From Zoogloea dura (lineage in GTDB: Bacteria > Pseudomonadota > Gammaproteobacteria > Burkholderiales > Rhodocyclaceae): a stretch of DNA of 64,000 nucleotides. This document shows, in pieces, positions 17,521-28,325 of the stretch. The notes under the pieces are model-generated. The model saw nothing but the letters and a program-made list of their open reading frames with translations. It ran no database searches and was not told the origin of the DNA. A program made the translations under genes and the position numbers. Position 1 is the first letter of the stretch. Each line of letters opens with the position of its first letter. Location: positions 301,422-365,421 of the forward strand of contig NZ_JABBGA010000003.1 of the NCBI RefSeq assembly GCF_012927165.1. Direction: 5' to 3'.

Positions 17521-19251
17521 TCACTTCCACGGGTTGTGCTTTGGAGGCAGCGCCAGCAGCGCAATCCAGAGGGAGAGGGCCGACAGCAGCAGGCCCCAGA
17601 AGGACAGCGTCGGTATCGCAGCGATGGGTGCGCCTTGCACGTCGACGATGGCCGTGGCGTCGTCACACAAGCTTGGCGACGCCTGGCTGCAGATACGGTA
17701 GGTCACGGTGTAACTGCCCGCTGGTGTGTTGGCGGGCACGGTGAATGCACCCGCCGGGTTGAGTATCAAACCCGTCAGCCCGCCGTTGTTCACGATGCTC
17801 AGTGTGACAGCGCCGGCGCTGGCGGGATTGCCGGCCAGCGTGTCGTTGCCCAGCACGCTGGGCGTGGTGCCACCGGCAGGTGAAACGGGTGTTGCGGTGA
17901 AGTTGTCGTTGACGGCGTCGATGGCCGGTGTCTGCACCCGGATCAGCACGGTGGCGTTGTCGCACAGCGCCGGTGTTGCTGCATCGCAAATCCGGTAGGT
18001 GACGGTGTAGTCGCCCGCCGGCGTGTTGGCGGGCACGGTGAATGTGCCCGCCGGGTTGAGTATCAAACCCGTCATGCCGCCGTTGTTCACGATGCTCAGT
18101 GTGACAGCGCCGGCGCTGGCGGGACTGCCGGTCAGCGTGTCGTTGCCCAGCACGCTGGGCGTGGTGCCACCGGCGGGTGAAACGGGTGTTGTGGTGAAGT
18201 CGTCGTTGACTGCGTCGATGGCCGGTGTCTGCACGCGGATGATGGCCGTGGCCTCGTCGCAGACGTCCGGCTTGTTCGGATCGGAATCGCAGATCCTGTA
18301 GGTGATCGAGTGGTCACCTGCCTGAGCGCCGGCGGGTACCGTGAACGTCCCGTTGCCATTGAGCACCAGGCCGGGGATGCCGCCGTTGTCGAGGAGGCTG
18401 GGTGTCACTGTGGACGGGGTGGCCGTGACAGGAGGGCTTGAGCCCAGCGTGTCATTGCTCAGTACGCTGGCAGTGTTGCCGCCAGTTTGCGGTATCACAG
18501 CGGCGCTGAAATCGTCGTTGACCGCGTTGATGCTGCAATCGCCGTGAACGAACTGGATGTCCCAACTCCCCGGGGAGGGCGTACGACCGGTGAGCACGAC
18601 ACGACTTATTGCCGTACCCGCCGCCGGCATGACCAGATACGTCGCATCGGGCGTGTCCTGGGTGTCGCCCACTATGGTGATGCTGGTGCCGTTGTTGCTG
18701 AGCGTGCCTGATCCGGTCACGGACCGGATCAGCGGGGTGGACCACCCCGCGGTGGACAGCAGATTGTTGGCTGCGTCATAAAACTCAAGGGTGACGACCT
18801 CGTTGAGATCCGTGTCCATCACCAGGATGCCATCGTTGGCGCCCAGTGGCGTGGCGAAGTCGTACCGCATGGTGCCAGGCCCGGGGCGCTGGCCGTAATC
18901 GACATAATTGATGGTGTTGTTCGACAGCGGCCCGGCGCCTGTAAATGCGTACGATCTGGGGTAGGGGCCAGGTGCATGACCGTAGGCTGCCGCATCACTG
19001 AGCATGCTGACGGTGTTGGTGTAGCCGCTGACATTGGTGGTGAATGCAAATGCCTGGCTGAAAATACCGCCAGGGCCGACGCTGTTGAAGCCGGCGCTGA
19101 CGGCTGGATATGCAACCTGCGCGAAGGCGTCGGCGACGGGGATTCGGCAACTGGCGGCCTGGGCCCCCGCGGCCATGCCCAAAAGAGCCAGGCTTGATGC
19201 CACCGTCCTCATTCTCTGGATGAGCGAGTGCTTTCTGCAGACCATTTTCAT
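17521..19251 (-). CDS. Secreted repeat protein with IPTL-CTERM sorting signal
   Basis: The 576-residue protein has a signal peptide (ends near GAQAAS), an N-terminal domain of about 230 residues, three Ig-like repeats of about 100 residues (each begins AVNDDF or AVNDNF and has the SVLSNDTL/SVLGNDTL and TYRIC patterns), and a C-terminal IPTLSFWGLLLS signal followed by a hydrophobic helix and basic tail. IPTL-CTERM is a known sorting tag of beta- and gammaproteobacteria. A GAGGAA ribosome-binding site lies before the ATG. Function is unknown, probably surface or secreted. The sorting enzyme is not in the window. Confidence 0.85.
   Translation of the reverse strand: MKMVCRKHSLIQRMRTVASSLALLGMAAGAQAASCRIPVADAFAQVAYPAVSAGFNSVGPGGIFSQAFAFTTNVSGYTNTVSMLSDAAAYGHAPGPYPRSYAFTGAGPLSNNTINYVDYGQRPGPGTMRYDFATPLGANDGILVMDTDLNEVVTLEFYDAANNLLSTAGWSTPLIRSVTGSGTLSNNGTSITIVGDTQDTPDATYLVMPAAGTAISRVVLTGRTPSPGSWDIQFVHGDCSINAVNDDFSAAVIPQTGGNTASVLSNDTLGSSPPVTATPSTVTPSLLDNGGIPGLVLNGNGTFTVPAGAQAGDHSITYRICDSDPNKPDVCDEATAIIRVQTPAIDAVNDDFTTTPVSPAGGTTPSVLGNDTLTGSPASAGAVTLSIVNNGGMTGLILNPAGTFTVPANTPAGDYTVTYRICDAATPALCDNATVLIRVQTPAIDAVNDNFTATPVSPAGGTTPSVLGNDTLAGNPASAGAVTLSIVNNGGLTGLILNPAGAFTVPANTPAGSYTVTYRICSQASPSLCDDATAIVDVQGAPIAAIPTLSFWGLLLSALSLWIALLALPPKHNPWK
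17698..18540. repeat. Tandem ~300-bp coding repeats in the IPTL-CTERM gene
   Basis: Two units with a 297-bp period (starting 17698 and 17995) are nearly identical in DNA over most of their length; a third, more divergent unit starts at 18298 (303 bp later). Each codes for one Ig-like repeat. The near identity of the first two suggests recent duplication or gene conversion and offers a substrate for copy-number change. They lack spacers and are not a CRISPR array. Confidence 0.85.
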
Positions 19252-19474
19252 TTTGGGTTCCTCGTTGATTTTTATGTGATGGTCTTATTCATCGGCATTT
19301 CTTGCAATGATTTTCCCCAAAATGGGTTTCTCTGCCGGAAAAAGGCACGGGGGCCCGGTCCGGTCCGCCATGCCGCCACGAGAAAGTCCGCCCCTCCCGA
19401 CCCTCCTCCCTTGATGCGATAATCGCGACTTTCGTCTTCCGGTGCCTCCTCCCGTGGAGGGCCGTTTCGTCTCC

Positions 19475-20731
19475 ATGCATTTCCCCCTGCCGGACTTTTC
19501 CGCCTGCCGTGTGCTCGTCTGCGGTGACGTGATGCTCGATCGCTACTGGCACGGCGCGACGGCGCGCATTTCGCCGGAGGCCCCGGTGCCGGTGGTCACC
19601 GTCCGCAATGACGAGTTGCGGGCCGGCGGTGCGGGCAACGTCGCCCTCAACGCCGCATCACTGGGCGCGCAGGCGCGGGTGATCGGGCTTGTGGGCGAGG
19701 ACGAGGCCGGCCGCCTGCTGGAGGACAGCCTGATGTCGCGGGGCGTCGCCTGCGCCTTCGAGCGCGTCTCCGATGCGCCGACGATCACCAAGCTGCGGGT
19801 CATCTCGCGCCACCAGCAGCTGATCCGCCTGGACTTCGAGGAGCGCTTCGACGCCTGCCATGCGGCCCGCGTGGCGGCGGCGCTCGAGGCGCACCTGGAA
19901 GGCGTCAGCGTGCTGGTGCTGTCCGATTACGCCAAGGGCACCCTGGCCGACGTGCAGGGCCTGATCCGCGCCGCCCGGGCGCGTGGCGTGCCGGTGGTGG
20001 TGGACCCGAAGGGCACGGATTTCAGCCGTTACCGGGGCGCCACCCTGGTCAAGCCCAACCTGTCGGAATTCGAGGCGGTGGTCGGCCCCTGCCCGGACGA
20101 GGCCACCCTGATCGCCCGTGGCGAGGCGCTGCGTGCCGAGCTGGACCTGGAGGCGCTGCTGGTCACGCGCAGCGAGCAGGGCGTGACCCTGATCCAGCGT
20201 GGCCAGCCGGCACATCACCAGCCGACCCGGGCGCGGGAGGTCTATGACGTGACCGGCGCCGGCGACACCGTGTCGGCGGCGCTGGGCTGCGGCATCGCGG
20301 CGGGCCTCAACCTGCGCGAGGCGACGGCCCTGGCCAATCTGGCGGCGGGCGTGGTGGTGGGCAAGCTGGGTACGGCCACGGCCACCCTCGAGGAACTCCG
20401 CGACGCCATGGATGCCCACGCCCCGGTGGCCCGCGGCCTGCTCGGTGTGGACGCGGTGCTGTCCGCCTGCCAGCGTGCGCGTGCCGCCGGCGAGCGCCTG
20501 GCGGTGCTGCAGGGGCCGGTGGGAGTGCCCGGAGCCGCTTTGCTGGCCCGCCTCGAAGAAGCCGGCCGGCAGGCCGACCGGGTGCTGGTGCTCGAACCCG
20601 CGACGGCAGCGCCCGACAGCCTGGCCGTGCTTGCCGCGCTGCGCCCGGTGGATTGGGTGGTGGCCGTCGACGCGGCCGGCCGCGACGATCTGCTCGCCCG
20701 GCTGCAACCCGACCTGCTGCTGCAGGCCTGA
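19475..20731 (+). CDS. hldE: D-glycero-beta-D-manno-heptose-7-phosphate kinase with degenerate C-terminal domain
   Basis: The kinase phosphorylates heptose-7-phosphate for LPS inner-core ADP-heptose. The 418-residue protein has the PfkB-family kinase at about 10-315: GDVMLDRYWHG, AGGAGNVALNAASLGA, VDPKGTDFSRYRGATLVKPN and VTGAGDT (about 259-265). The C-terminal 98 residues align by eye with the HldE adenylyltransferase domain (for example RPVDWVVAVD...LLARLQPDLLL) but lack the TNGCFD...HxGH nucleotide-binding motif. So the kinase is probably active and the adenylyltransferase is not. An ATG at 19475 was chosen; a GTG at 19442 is possible. Confidence 0.82.
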   Translation: MHFPLPDFSACRVLVCGDVMLDRYWHGATARISPEAPVPVVTVRNDELRAGGAGNVALNAASLGAQARVIGLVGEDEAGRLLEDSLMSRGVACAFERVSDAPTITKLRVISRHQQLIRLDFEERFDACHAARVAAALEAHLEGVSVLVLSDYAKGTLADVQGLIRAARARGVPVVVDPKGTDFSRYRGATLVKPNLSEFEAVVGPCPDEATLIARGEALRAELDLEALLVTRSEQGVTLIQRGQPAHHQPTRAREVYDVTGAGDTVSAALGCGIAAGLNLREATALANLAAGVVVGKLGTATATLEELRDAMDAHAPVARGLLGVDAVLSACQRARAAGERLAVLQGPVGVPGAALLARLEEAGRQADRVLVLEPATAAPDSLAVLAALRPVDWVVAVDAAGRDDLLARLQPDLLLQA

Positions 20732-20743
20732 GGACCCCGCCCG

Positions 20744-21402
20744 ATGATCATGGACATCTCGACCACCAGCGGCCGCGTCCGCGCCTGGCTGGACATGCAC
20801 CTGGTGGACCACGGGGCGATCCGCGCCGTGTACAACAACTTCTACGACCTGGGCGGCGGAATGTACCGCAGCAGCCAGCCCAGCCCGGCCCAGTTGCGCA
20901 AGTACCGCGAGAAGCTCGGCCTGCGTACGGTGATCAACCTGCGCGGCGCGCACGGTTATGGCTCCTACGCCCTCGAGAAGGAAGCCTGCGAACAGCTCGG
21001 CATCGTCCTGCACGACATCAAGCTGTACTCCCGCACGCCGCCCGAGGTGGAGGAAGTCCACGCCATGGACGATCTCTTCAAGTCCATTGAGTACCCGGCC
21101 CTGCTGCACTGCAAGTCCGGCGCCGACCGGGCCGGCATTGGCGCGGCCCTGTACCGCATCCTGCACCTCGGCCACCGGGTGGAGGACGCGATGAGCGAGC
21201 TGGGCTGGAAGTACGGCCACTTCAAGGGCGCCAAGACCGGCGTGCTCGATTTCTTCTTCGCCACCTACGTGGCCCGCAACGCGAAGAGCCCGATCGGCTT
21301 CCTGGAGTGGGTCGACACCGAATACAACCGTCTCGAGATCCACCACCGCTTCCGGGAGGAAGGCTGGGCCAGCCTCATCGTGGACAAGGTCCTGCACCGG
21401 GA

Positions 21403-21406
<4 letters not shown>
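20744..21406 (+). CDS. Dual-specificity / tyrosine phosphatase-like protein
   Basis: The 220-residue cytoplasmic protein carries the Cys-phosphatase signature HCKSGADRAG (Cys123, Arg129), with upstream YRSSQPSPAQ and TVINLRG segments typical of the DSP-like bacterial group. It lies between the heptose kinase and msbA and overlaps msbA by 4 nt (ATGA), so it is probably part of the LPS unit. The substrate (phosphoprotein, sugar phosphate or lipid) is unknown. Confidence 0.82.
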
Positions 21407-23145
<1,739 letters not shown>

Positions 23146-23146
23146 G

Positions 23147-24202
23147 GTGGGCAGTCGGGAGCGTGCCGGGCGGGTTGCCGTCTATTTCGTCGCCTCGCCG
23201 CTGCAATACCTGGCCGCGCGGCGCATCGCCGAGAACTTCGAGGCCGGTGCCCGCCAGGTGCTGGTGTGGTACAAGCCCGGCGTAACCCCCATCGTCCGCC
23301 AGGAAGATTGGGACGCTGCCGCCTACATGCCGTGGCCCCGCTGGGAGCCGCTGCCCGGCCCCTTCGGCCGGCTGCGCCGGCAGCGCGACAACATCCGCCT
23401 GGTGGCCGGCCTGGTGGGGCCCTGCGAGAGTCTGCACATCCACAGCGCAGTCTTCGACACCGAGGCCATCAACTACTTCCTGCGGGCCCTGCCGAAGGCC
23501 AGCGGCGCACGCAGGATGCATGCCCGCATCCTGCCCGACGGCATCATCAGCATCCGCCGCTATCCCCTGTCCCTCACCAAGCGCCTGGCCCAGTACGCCC
23601 GCAAGTTGCGCCGCCTGCTGGCGCCGGAGCTGGACTACTGGTGCTTCTCCGGCGACCGCATCGGCTCCGACGCGCTCTTCTGCGACCGGGTCTATGTGAT
23701 TCCCGGTCTGCCCCACGAGTACGCCCTGGACAAGGCCGTGGTCCTGCCGCCGCTGGTCACCCCGCGGGCCGGTAGCCGCGCCGCCTCCGGTGCTGCGCGC
23801 AGTGCCCTGGTGATCGGCCAGCCGCTGGTCGGGGCGGGCCTGATGAAGGCGGCCGACCGGGACGCGGTGAGCAGCGCCATCCACACCTGGCTGGCCGCCG
23901 AGGGGATCACGCAGGTGTTCTACAAGGGCCATCCCAAGGATCCCGAAAAGGAACTCAACCACCCCGATTACACCGTCGTGACCCTCGATGAGCCGCTTGA
24001 GGTGCACCTTGCCAACACCGCCTACGATGCGGTGGTCGGGGTCCGCTCCAGCGCCCTGCTGTTTGCCCGCCAGACCGCTCCTGCCAGCACCCGCGTGGTG
24101 GCCTTCGGCTGGGAGCGGGTGCGCTTCAAGTCCGACGATGAACGCCGCCAGATGGAAGAGGCCTTCCGCGCCACCGGTGTCGACCTGCTGTCCGTTCCGT
24201 GA
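23147..24202 (+). CDS. Putative envelope glycosyltransferase (polysialyltransferase/GT52-like)
   Basis: The 351-residue protein from a GTG at 23147 (one base after the msbA stop) begins with VAVYFVASPLQYLAA, as in GT-B sialyl- and polysialyl-transferases of the POLYST/GT52 group. Late motifs FYKGHPKDPE (an HP motif) and VGVRSSALLFAR (an SS motif) fit that group. Donor and acceptor sugars cannot be read from sequence. It is placed among LPS genes. Confidence 0.6.
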   Translation: MGSRERAGRVAVYFVASPLQYLAARRIAENFEAGARQVLVWYKPGVTPIVRQEDWDAAAYMPWPRWEPLPGPFGRLRRQRDNIRLVAGLVGPCESLHIHSAVFDTEAINYFLRALPKASGARRMHARILPDGIISIRRYPLSLTKRLAQYARKLRRLLAPELDYWCFSGDRIGSDALFCDRVYVIPGLPHEYALDKAVVLPPLVTPRAGSRAASGAARSALVIGQPLVGAGLMKAADRDAVSSAIHTWLAAEGITQVFYKGHPKDPEKELNHPDYTVVTLDEPLEVHLANTAYDAVVGVRSSALLFARQTAPASTRVVAFGWERVRFKSDDERRQMEEAFRATGVDLLSVP

Positions 24203-24206
24203 ATTC

Positions 24207-25484
24207 ATGATGTCCCTTCCCTCCGCCCTTGTCCGGCGTCCCGAATGGGTGGCCGCGCGGCTGTCCTGGGTGTTGCCCCTCTTTTTTGCCGGCCTGGTGG
24301 TCTCCGCCGGGCTGGCCAAGGCCTGCGCCATCCTGCTGGCCCTGCTCGGCGTGGTGGCGGCCTGTGCGCCGGGGCGTCACATCGATGCTCTGGATCGCCG
24401 TTTCATGCTGGCGGCAGCCATCCTCCCGGCCGCCTACCTGCTCAACATGGCGCTGCTCGGCTGGAACTTCCGGCTGCTCGACCGGCCTGCCCACCTGCTG
24501 GCCGGTGTCGCGGTCTATCTGTTGTTCCGGCGCTTCGGCGTGGCACGGGTGTCGGTTCTCCGCGGCCTCGCCATCGCCGGCCTGGGCGGCATGCTGGTGG
24601 CACTGGCAGCCCTTGCCTGGGGGGGCGGAGAAGGTCTCCTGGCGCTCAACTCGGGCCGGCCGATGGGGCCGTTCTCGAGCCCCGGGCCCTTCGGCAATTA
24701 CAGCGCGGTGGTGGCCATGGCGGCCCTGGCCGGAGGGCTGGCGGCGGGCAACGGACGTACCCAGGGTGGCCCGCCGATGCTGGTGCCGCTGGCGATCATC
24801 GGGGGGACGGCCGCGGCCATTCTTTCCGAGACGCGTTCGGCCTGGGTGGCGCTGCCCTTGATGGGATTGCTGGCCCTGCAGATGCCGGGGCGCCGGCGTC
24901 TGCCGCGCCGTCCGTTGGCGCTGGCCGGCGTACTCTTGCTGCTGGTGGCGGTGCTGATCGGCCAGCGGATCTGGGGGCGGGTGGAAGAAGGGGTTTTCGA
25001 GGTGCTGGCCTACCAGGCCGATCCGGCGGCGACGAGTGCCCGCGAAACCTCACTGGGGCTGCGCCTCCTCAGCTGGCAGTGGGGTTGGGAGCAGTTCCTG
25101 GCCCATCCGCTGCTGGGCCTTGGCATGGCCAATTTCCGAGGCGCGGTGGCGGCCGGGGTGGCGGCCGGTGTGCTGCCGCCGATCCTGATGAACTTCGGCG
25201 GTCTGCACAACCTGTTCATCGATCACCTCACCACCACCGGCCTGGTGGGTCTGCTGGCGATGCTGGCCTTCTGGATCGGGATGCTGGGCTTCTTTGCCTC
25301 CCAGCGCCGTGCGGCGGACCCGGACAAGCGCCTGTTTGCCACCTGGGGGCTGATGCTTCTGCTTGGCGAGTTCGTGTTTTCCAATGTGGGCTCGATGTTC
25401 GCATCGTCGCTGGGGGCGCTGGCCTTCACGGTGATGCTGGCGGTGTTTGCTGCCGGCGCGCATCCGGCCACGCCGGCCCGCTAG
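24207..25484 (+). CDS. O-antigen ligase / polymerase-like membrane protein
   Basis: The 425-residue protein is very hydrophobic (about 10-12 membrane segments) with a periplasmic loop around SARETSLGLRLLSWQWGWEQ and the PLLGLGMANFR motif and a later HNLFIDHLTTTGLVG segment, all typical of the Wzy_C superfamily. It may be WaaL (ligase) or a Wzy-type polymerase; the LPS cluster favours a ligase. The start is ATG 24207, four bases after the previous stop. It meets the convergent gene on the right with one base between the stops. Confidence 0.8.
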   Translation: MMSLPSALVRRPEWVAARLSWVLPLFFAGLVVSAGLAKACAILLALLGVVAACAPGRHIDALDRRFMLAAAILPAAYLLNMALLGWNFRLLDRPAHLLAGVAVYLLFRRFGVARVSVLRGLAIAGLGGMLVALAALAWGGGEGLLALNSGRPMGPFSSPGPFGNYSAVVAMAALAGGLAAGNGRTQGGPPMLVPLAIIGGTAAAILSETRSAWVALPLMGLLALQMPGRRRLPRRPLALAGVLLLLVAVLIGQRIWGRVEEGVFEVLAYQADPAATSARETSLGLRLLSWQWGWEQFLAHPLLGLGMANFRGAVAAGVAAGVLPPILMNFGGLHNLFIDHLTTTGLVGLLAMLAFWIGMLGFFASQRRAADPDKRLFATWGLMLLLGEFVFSNVGSMFASSLGALAFTVMLAVFAAGAHPATPAR

Positions 25485-25485
25485 T

Positions 25486-26310
25486 TCAGTCGTCGCAGTC
25501 CTGGCCACGCCAGCGGCGCAGGGCCAGCATGCCGTTCAGTTTGCAGGTGTCGAGCTTCATCGGCAGCGGGCCTTCTCCACGCACCCGCAGGATGTAGCGT
25601 GCCGCGGCGTGCCGATTGCTGTGGATCAGGTTCTTCAGCAGGCGTCGGGCGGGCACCGACTTCAGCAGCGCGGGGGGCGCCACAGCCAGCCAGGCATTCA
25701 GGGCGTCGTCGGGCAGGGCGCGGTGAAAGTTGAACAGGCCGTGGAAGCCGAAGGTCGGCCCTTGGGGCGTCTCCAGCTCGAAGGCGAAGCGGCGGGCCAG
25801 CTCGAGGGGCGCAAAGCGGATCCCGTGACGGGCTTCCAGCAGGCTGCGATAGCGCTCGCAGATGCACGCGTCCTCCGGCAGCAGGTCCTGGATCTCCGGG
25901 TCGGACAGGGCCTTGAGCAGGCGCCGCGAGCGCAGGGAGAAGCCACCGTTGCCCACGGGTTGGGCCCGATGCGGCCAGGGCGCGCCGATGTAGTCATAGT
26001 CGAGGAAGGCCGGATCCCAGGCGGCGGGATCGAGCAGGAAACCGTCCCATTGCACCACCAGCACGTGGCTGCCCGAACAGAGCTCGCCGAGCTCTTTGAC
26101 CATGAAGGCCGAGTAGGCATCGCGGCTGTTGATCCGATCGGTGGCGACCACCTCGATGCGCGGATCCGTCGAGCGGAAGCCCGGGCGGGTCAGCAGCTTG
26201 GCCTCGCCGAAACAGGCGTGTTGCAGGCAACGCTCCATCGCCTCGACGGCCAGCTCCGGATGGAGGGTGTCGACGCAGGCGAGGCTGACGGTGGATAGAT
26301 CGAGTTTCAA
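25486..26310 (-). CDS. DUF5672 family, glycosyltransferase-like protein
   Basis: The 274-residue cytoplasmic protein has the DUF5672 pattern VVQWDGFLLDPAAW...YDYIGAPWP...VGNGGFSLRSRRLL and a C-terminal basic region. The family resembles GT-A fold transferases and is often found in surface-polysaccharide loci. It is the only gene of the cluster on the minus strand, divergent from the GT25 gene and convergent with the ligase-like gene. Confidence 0.75.
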   Translation of the reverse strand: MKLDLSTVSLACVDTLHPELAVEAMERCLQHACFGEAKLLTRPGFRSTDPRIEVVATDRINSRDAYSAFMVKELGELCSGSHVLVVQWDGFLLDPAAWDPAFLDYDYIGAPWPHRAQPVGNGGFSLRSRRLLKALSDPEIQDLLPEDACICERYRSLLEARHGIRFAPLELARRFAFELETPQGPTFGFHGLFNFHRALPDDALNAWLAVAPPALLKSVPARRLLKNLIHSNRHAAARYILRVRGEGPLPMKLDTCKLNGMLALRRWRGQDCDD

Positions 26311-26506
26311 GGAAAGTGCCGGGAATCAGGTGCTGCTGGGGATCGGCCGGCAGAGTAACCCAATCCCGTCCGGTGGGGTATGGCTCACCTGGCCTGGCAC
26401 CATGACCTTTACCGCCTGTTACCATTCGCGCCTCTATCTTTACAGAAACATCCCGGCAGCGGGCCGCCCTGCGGGAGATGCTTCTGCCGAACGGCGTTTT
26501 TTCATC

Positions 26507-27241
26507 ATGAAGATCTTTGTGCTCAATCTCCCTCGTGCCACGGAGCGTCTGCGGACCATGCGCGAGCGGCTGACCGCGCTCGGGCTGGAGGCAGAGGTCC
26601 TGCCTGCGGTCGAGGGCGCACGTCTCGACCGGGCCCGCCTGCCGGCGGGCACCGAGCCCGGCCTGTCTTCGGGGGAGTTGGGCTGTTACCTGTCCCATGT
26701 GCGTTTCTGGGAGACCGTGGTGGAGCAGGGGTTGCCGGCCGCCATCATCCTGGAGGACGATGTGCTGCTTGATCCGGCGCTGCTCGAGGTGGCCCAGGCT
26801 GCACTGGCTCTAGATTATCCGGTGGATGCGGTGCGTTTGTCGGCCCTGCGCCCGGTCCGTGGCATCACCCTTGGGGCCCTGCCCGGCGGGCGCCGTCTGG
26901 TGTTGCCCAACAAGAACCCCAGCGGGACCCAGGGCTACCTGGTGACCCAGGCTGGCGCCCGGCGCCTGCTGGCCACCCTGCCGGTGCCCCGGGCACCCAT
27001 CGACACCACGCTGGATGCCTACTGGAAGCATGATCTGTATGTGCCGGTGGTCACTCCTGCAGTAGTCGAGGAGGACAGCACCATCGCCAGCAGCATCCAG
27101 GGGCGTTTCGGCAGCGGGCGGCGCAAGACCCTGGTGCGTCACCTGGCCCAGGTCACCGAGGCCCAGCGTCGCAAACTGCGGGTCTTCCTGCTGGCGCGCC
27201 GCTTGCAGCGACGCAGCCGCGCGGCCGATCAGGCAAAATGA
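26507..27241 (+). CDS. Glycosyltransferase family 25 (LPS biosynthesis)
   Basis: The 244-residue protein starts MKIFVLNLPRATERL and has GELGCYLSHVRFWE, ILEDDVLL (the metal-binding acidic triad region) and GTQGYLVTQAGARRL, the signature segments of GT25 galactosyl- or glucosyltransferases. The start is ATG 26507; the frame extends upstream but without family residues. A 196-nt divergent intergenic region with no clear promoter precedes it. Confidence 0.85.
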   Translation: MKIFVLNLPRATERLRTMRERLTALGLEAEVLPAVEGARLDRARLPAGTEPGLSSGELGCYLSHVRFWETVVEQGLPAAIILEDDVLLDPALLEVAQAALALDYPVDAVRLSALRPVRGITLGALPGGRRLVLPNKNPSGTQGYLVTQAGARRLLATLPVPRAPIDTTLDAYWKHDLYVPVVTPAVVEEDSTIASSIQGRFGSGRRKTLVRHLAQVTEAQRRKLRVFLLARRLQRRSRAADQAK

Positions 27242-27281
27242 CGGATTGACGTGCCCTGGCGTGCCGCCGCTCCCTGTCCCG

Positions 27282-28325
27282 ATGCTCCAACCCCCCTCGT
27301 TTCCTCGCACCGTCGTCGTCCACCATCGCAGTGGCATCGGTGATCTGGTCTGGCATATACCCTATCTGCGGGCCATCGCGGCCGTCAGCGCCGGTGGCAA
27401 GCTCAGCGTGATCGCCCGTCCGTCGTGTCGCGCGGCGGAGGTTCTGGCGGCCGAGGACTGCATCGAGAAGGTCATCGAGTTTGATCGCAAGCCGCGCAAG
27501 AGCGAGCGCCGGGCCGGCCGTCACGACGGCCTGGCGGCTCAGCTGGCTTTCGTCGGCGAGTTGCGGGCAGAGGGGTTCGAGCGCATCTACATCTTCTCGG
27601 GCCGCGCCCGCTACGCCCTGCTGGCCCTGCTGGCGGGAATACGGCAGCGGGCGGGTTTCGGTTTCAGCATGGGTGAGCGCCTGCTCCTCAATCTGCCGCC
27701 CTACATCCGTCCCTACAGCGGCCCGGGCAACTGGGTCTATCCGGAGGCCACCGCCTTCTGTGTGGCCCACGGGCTGGTCGACGGGCCGGTGGTGCCGCGC
27801 ATGAAGGTGCTGCCCGATGCCCTGGCGGGCGCCGAGCGTGATCTGGCCGCCTACCCGGCGCCGCGCTACGCCTTCTCCATCGGGACCTCCGAGCCGCGCA
27901 AGAACTGGGGGGCCGAACGTTTCGCCGCCCTCGCCAAGGCCATCGCGGAGCGGGGCGGCAGTGTGGTGCTGCTTGGCGGGCCCGCAGAGGCAGAACCCGC
28001 CAAGGCCATCCTGCAGGCCTTGATTGAGCCGCTGCGGGCCAGCGTATTTGTCTCCACCCAGCCCTCGGTGCAGCGCTCGGCGGCCTTGTTGCGCCACTGC
28101 CAGTACTGTGTCGGCAACGACACCGGCGTGCTCAACATGGCGGTGGCCAACGGCATTCCCGCGCTGGGGCTGTTCGGTGCCACGCCGCCGCTGGCCCATG
28201 ACCCCCTGCTCCAGGCCCTGGCCGGCGACGGCATGGCCGCCATCACGGTGGAGGCGGTGCTGGCACGCCTGATCGAACTGGATGCGCCCGGCCTGCGAGC
28301 TGTTGCGGCGGGAGCGGCCTCCTGA
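27282..28325 (+). CDS. Glycosyltransferase family 9 (heptosyltransferase-like)
   Basis: The 347-residue GT-B protein has the GT9 N-terminus VVVHHRSGIGDLVWHIPYL, the substrate-site region SEPRKNWGAERFA, and the C-terminal NDTGVLNMAVANGIPALGLFG motif (compare the D-T-G-x-x-H pattern; here Asn replaces the His). It is related to WaaF/WaaC but may transfer a different sugar. Its stop overlaps the waaC start (TGATG). Confidence 0.82.
   Translation: MLQPPSFPRTVVVHHRSGIGDLVWHIPYLRAIAAVSAGGKLSVIARPSCRAAEVLAAEDCIEKVIEFDRKPRKSERRAGRHDGLAAQLAFVGELRAEGFERIYIFSGRARYALLALLAGIRQRAGFGFSMGERLLLNLPPYIRPYSGPGNWVYPEATAFCVAHGLVDGPVVPRMKVLPDALAGAERDLAAYPAPRYAFSIGTSEPRKNWGAERFAALAKAIAERGGSVVLLGGPAEAEPAKAILQALIEPLRASVFVSTQPSVQRSAALLRHCQYCVGNDTGVLNMAVANGIPALGLFGATPPLAHDPLLQALAGDGMAAITVEAVLARLIELDAPGLRAVAAGAAS

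Noticed and set aside
17698..18540. Possible CRISPR array
   Set aside because: The repeats are about 300 bp, directly adjacent and coding; no short repeats with unique spacers and no cas genes.
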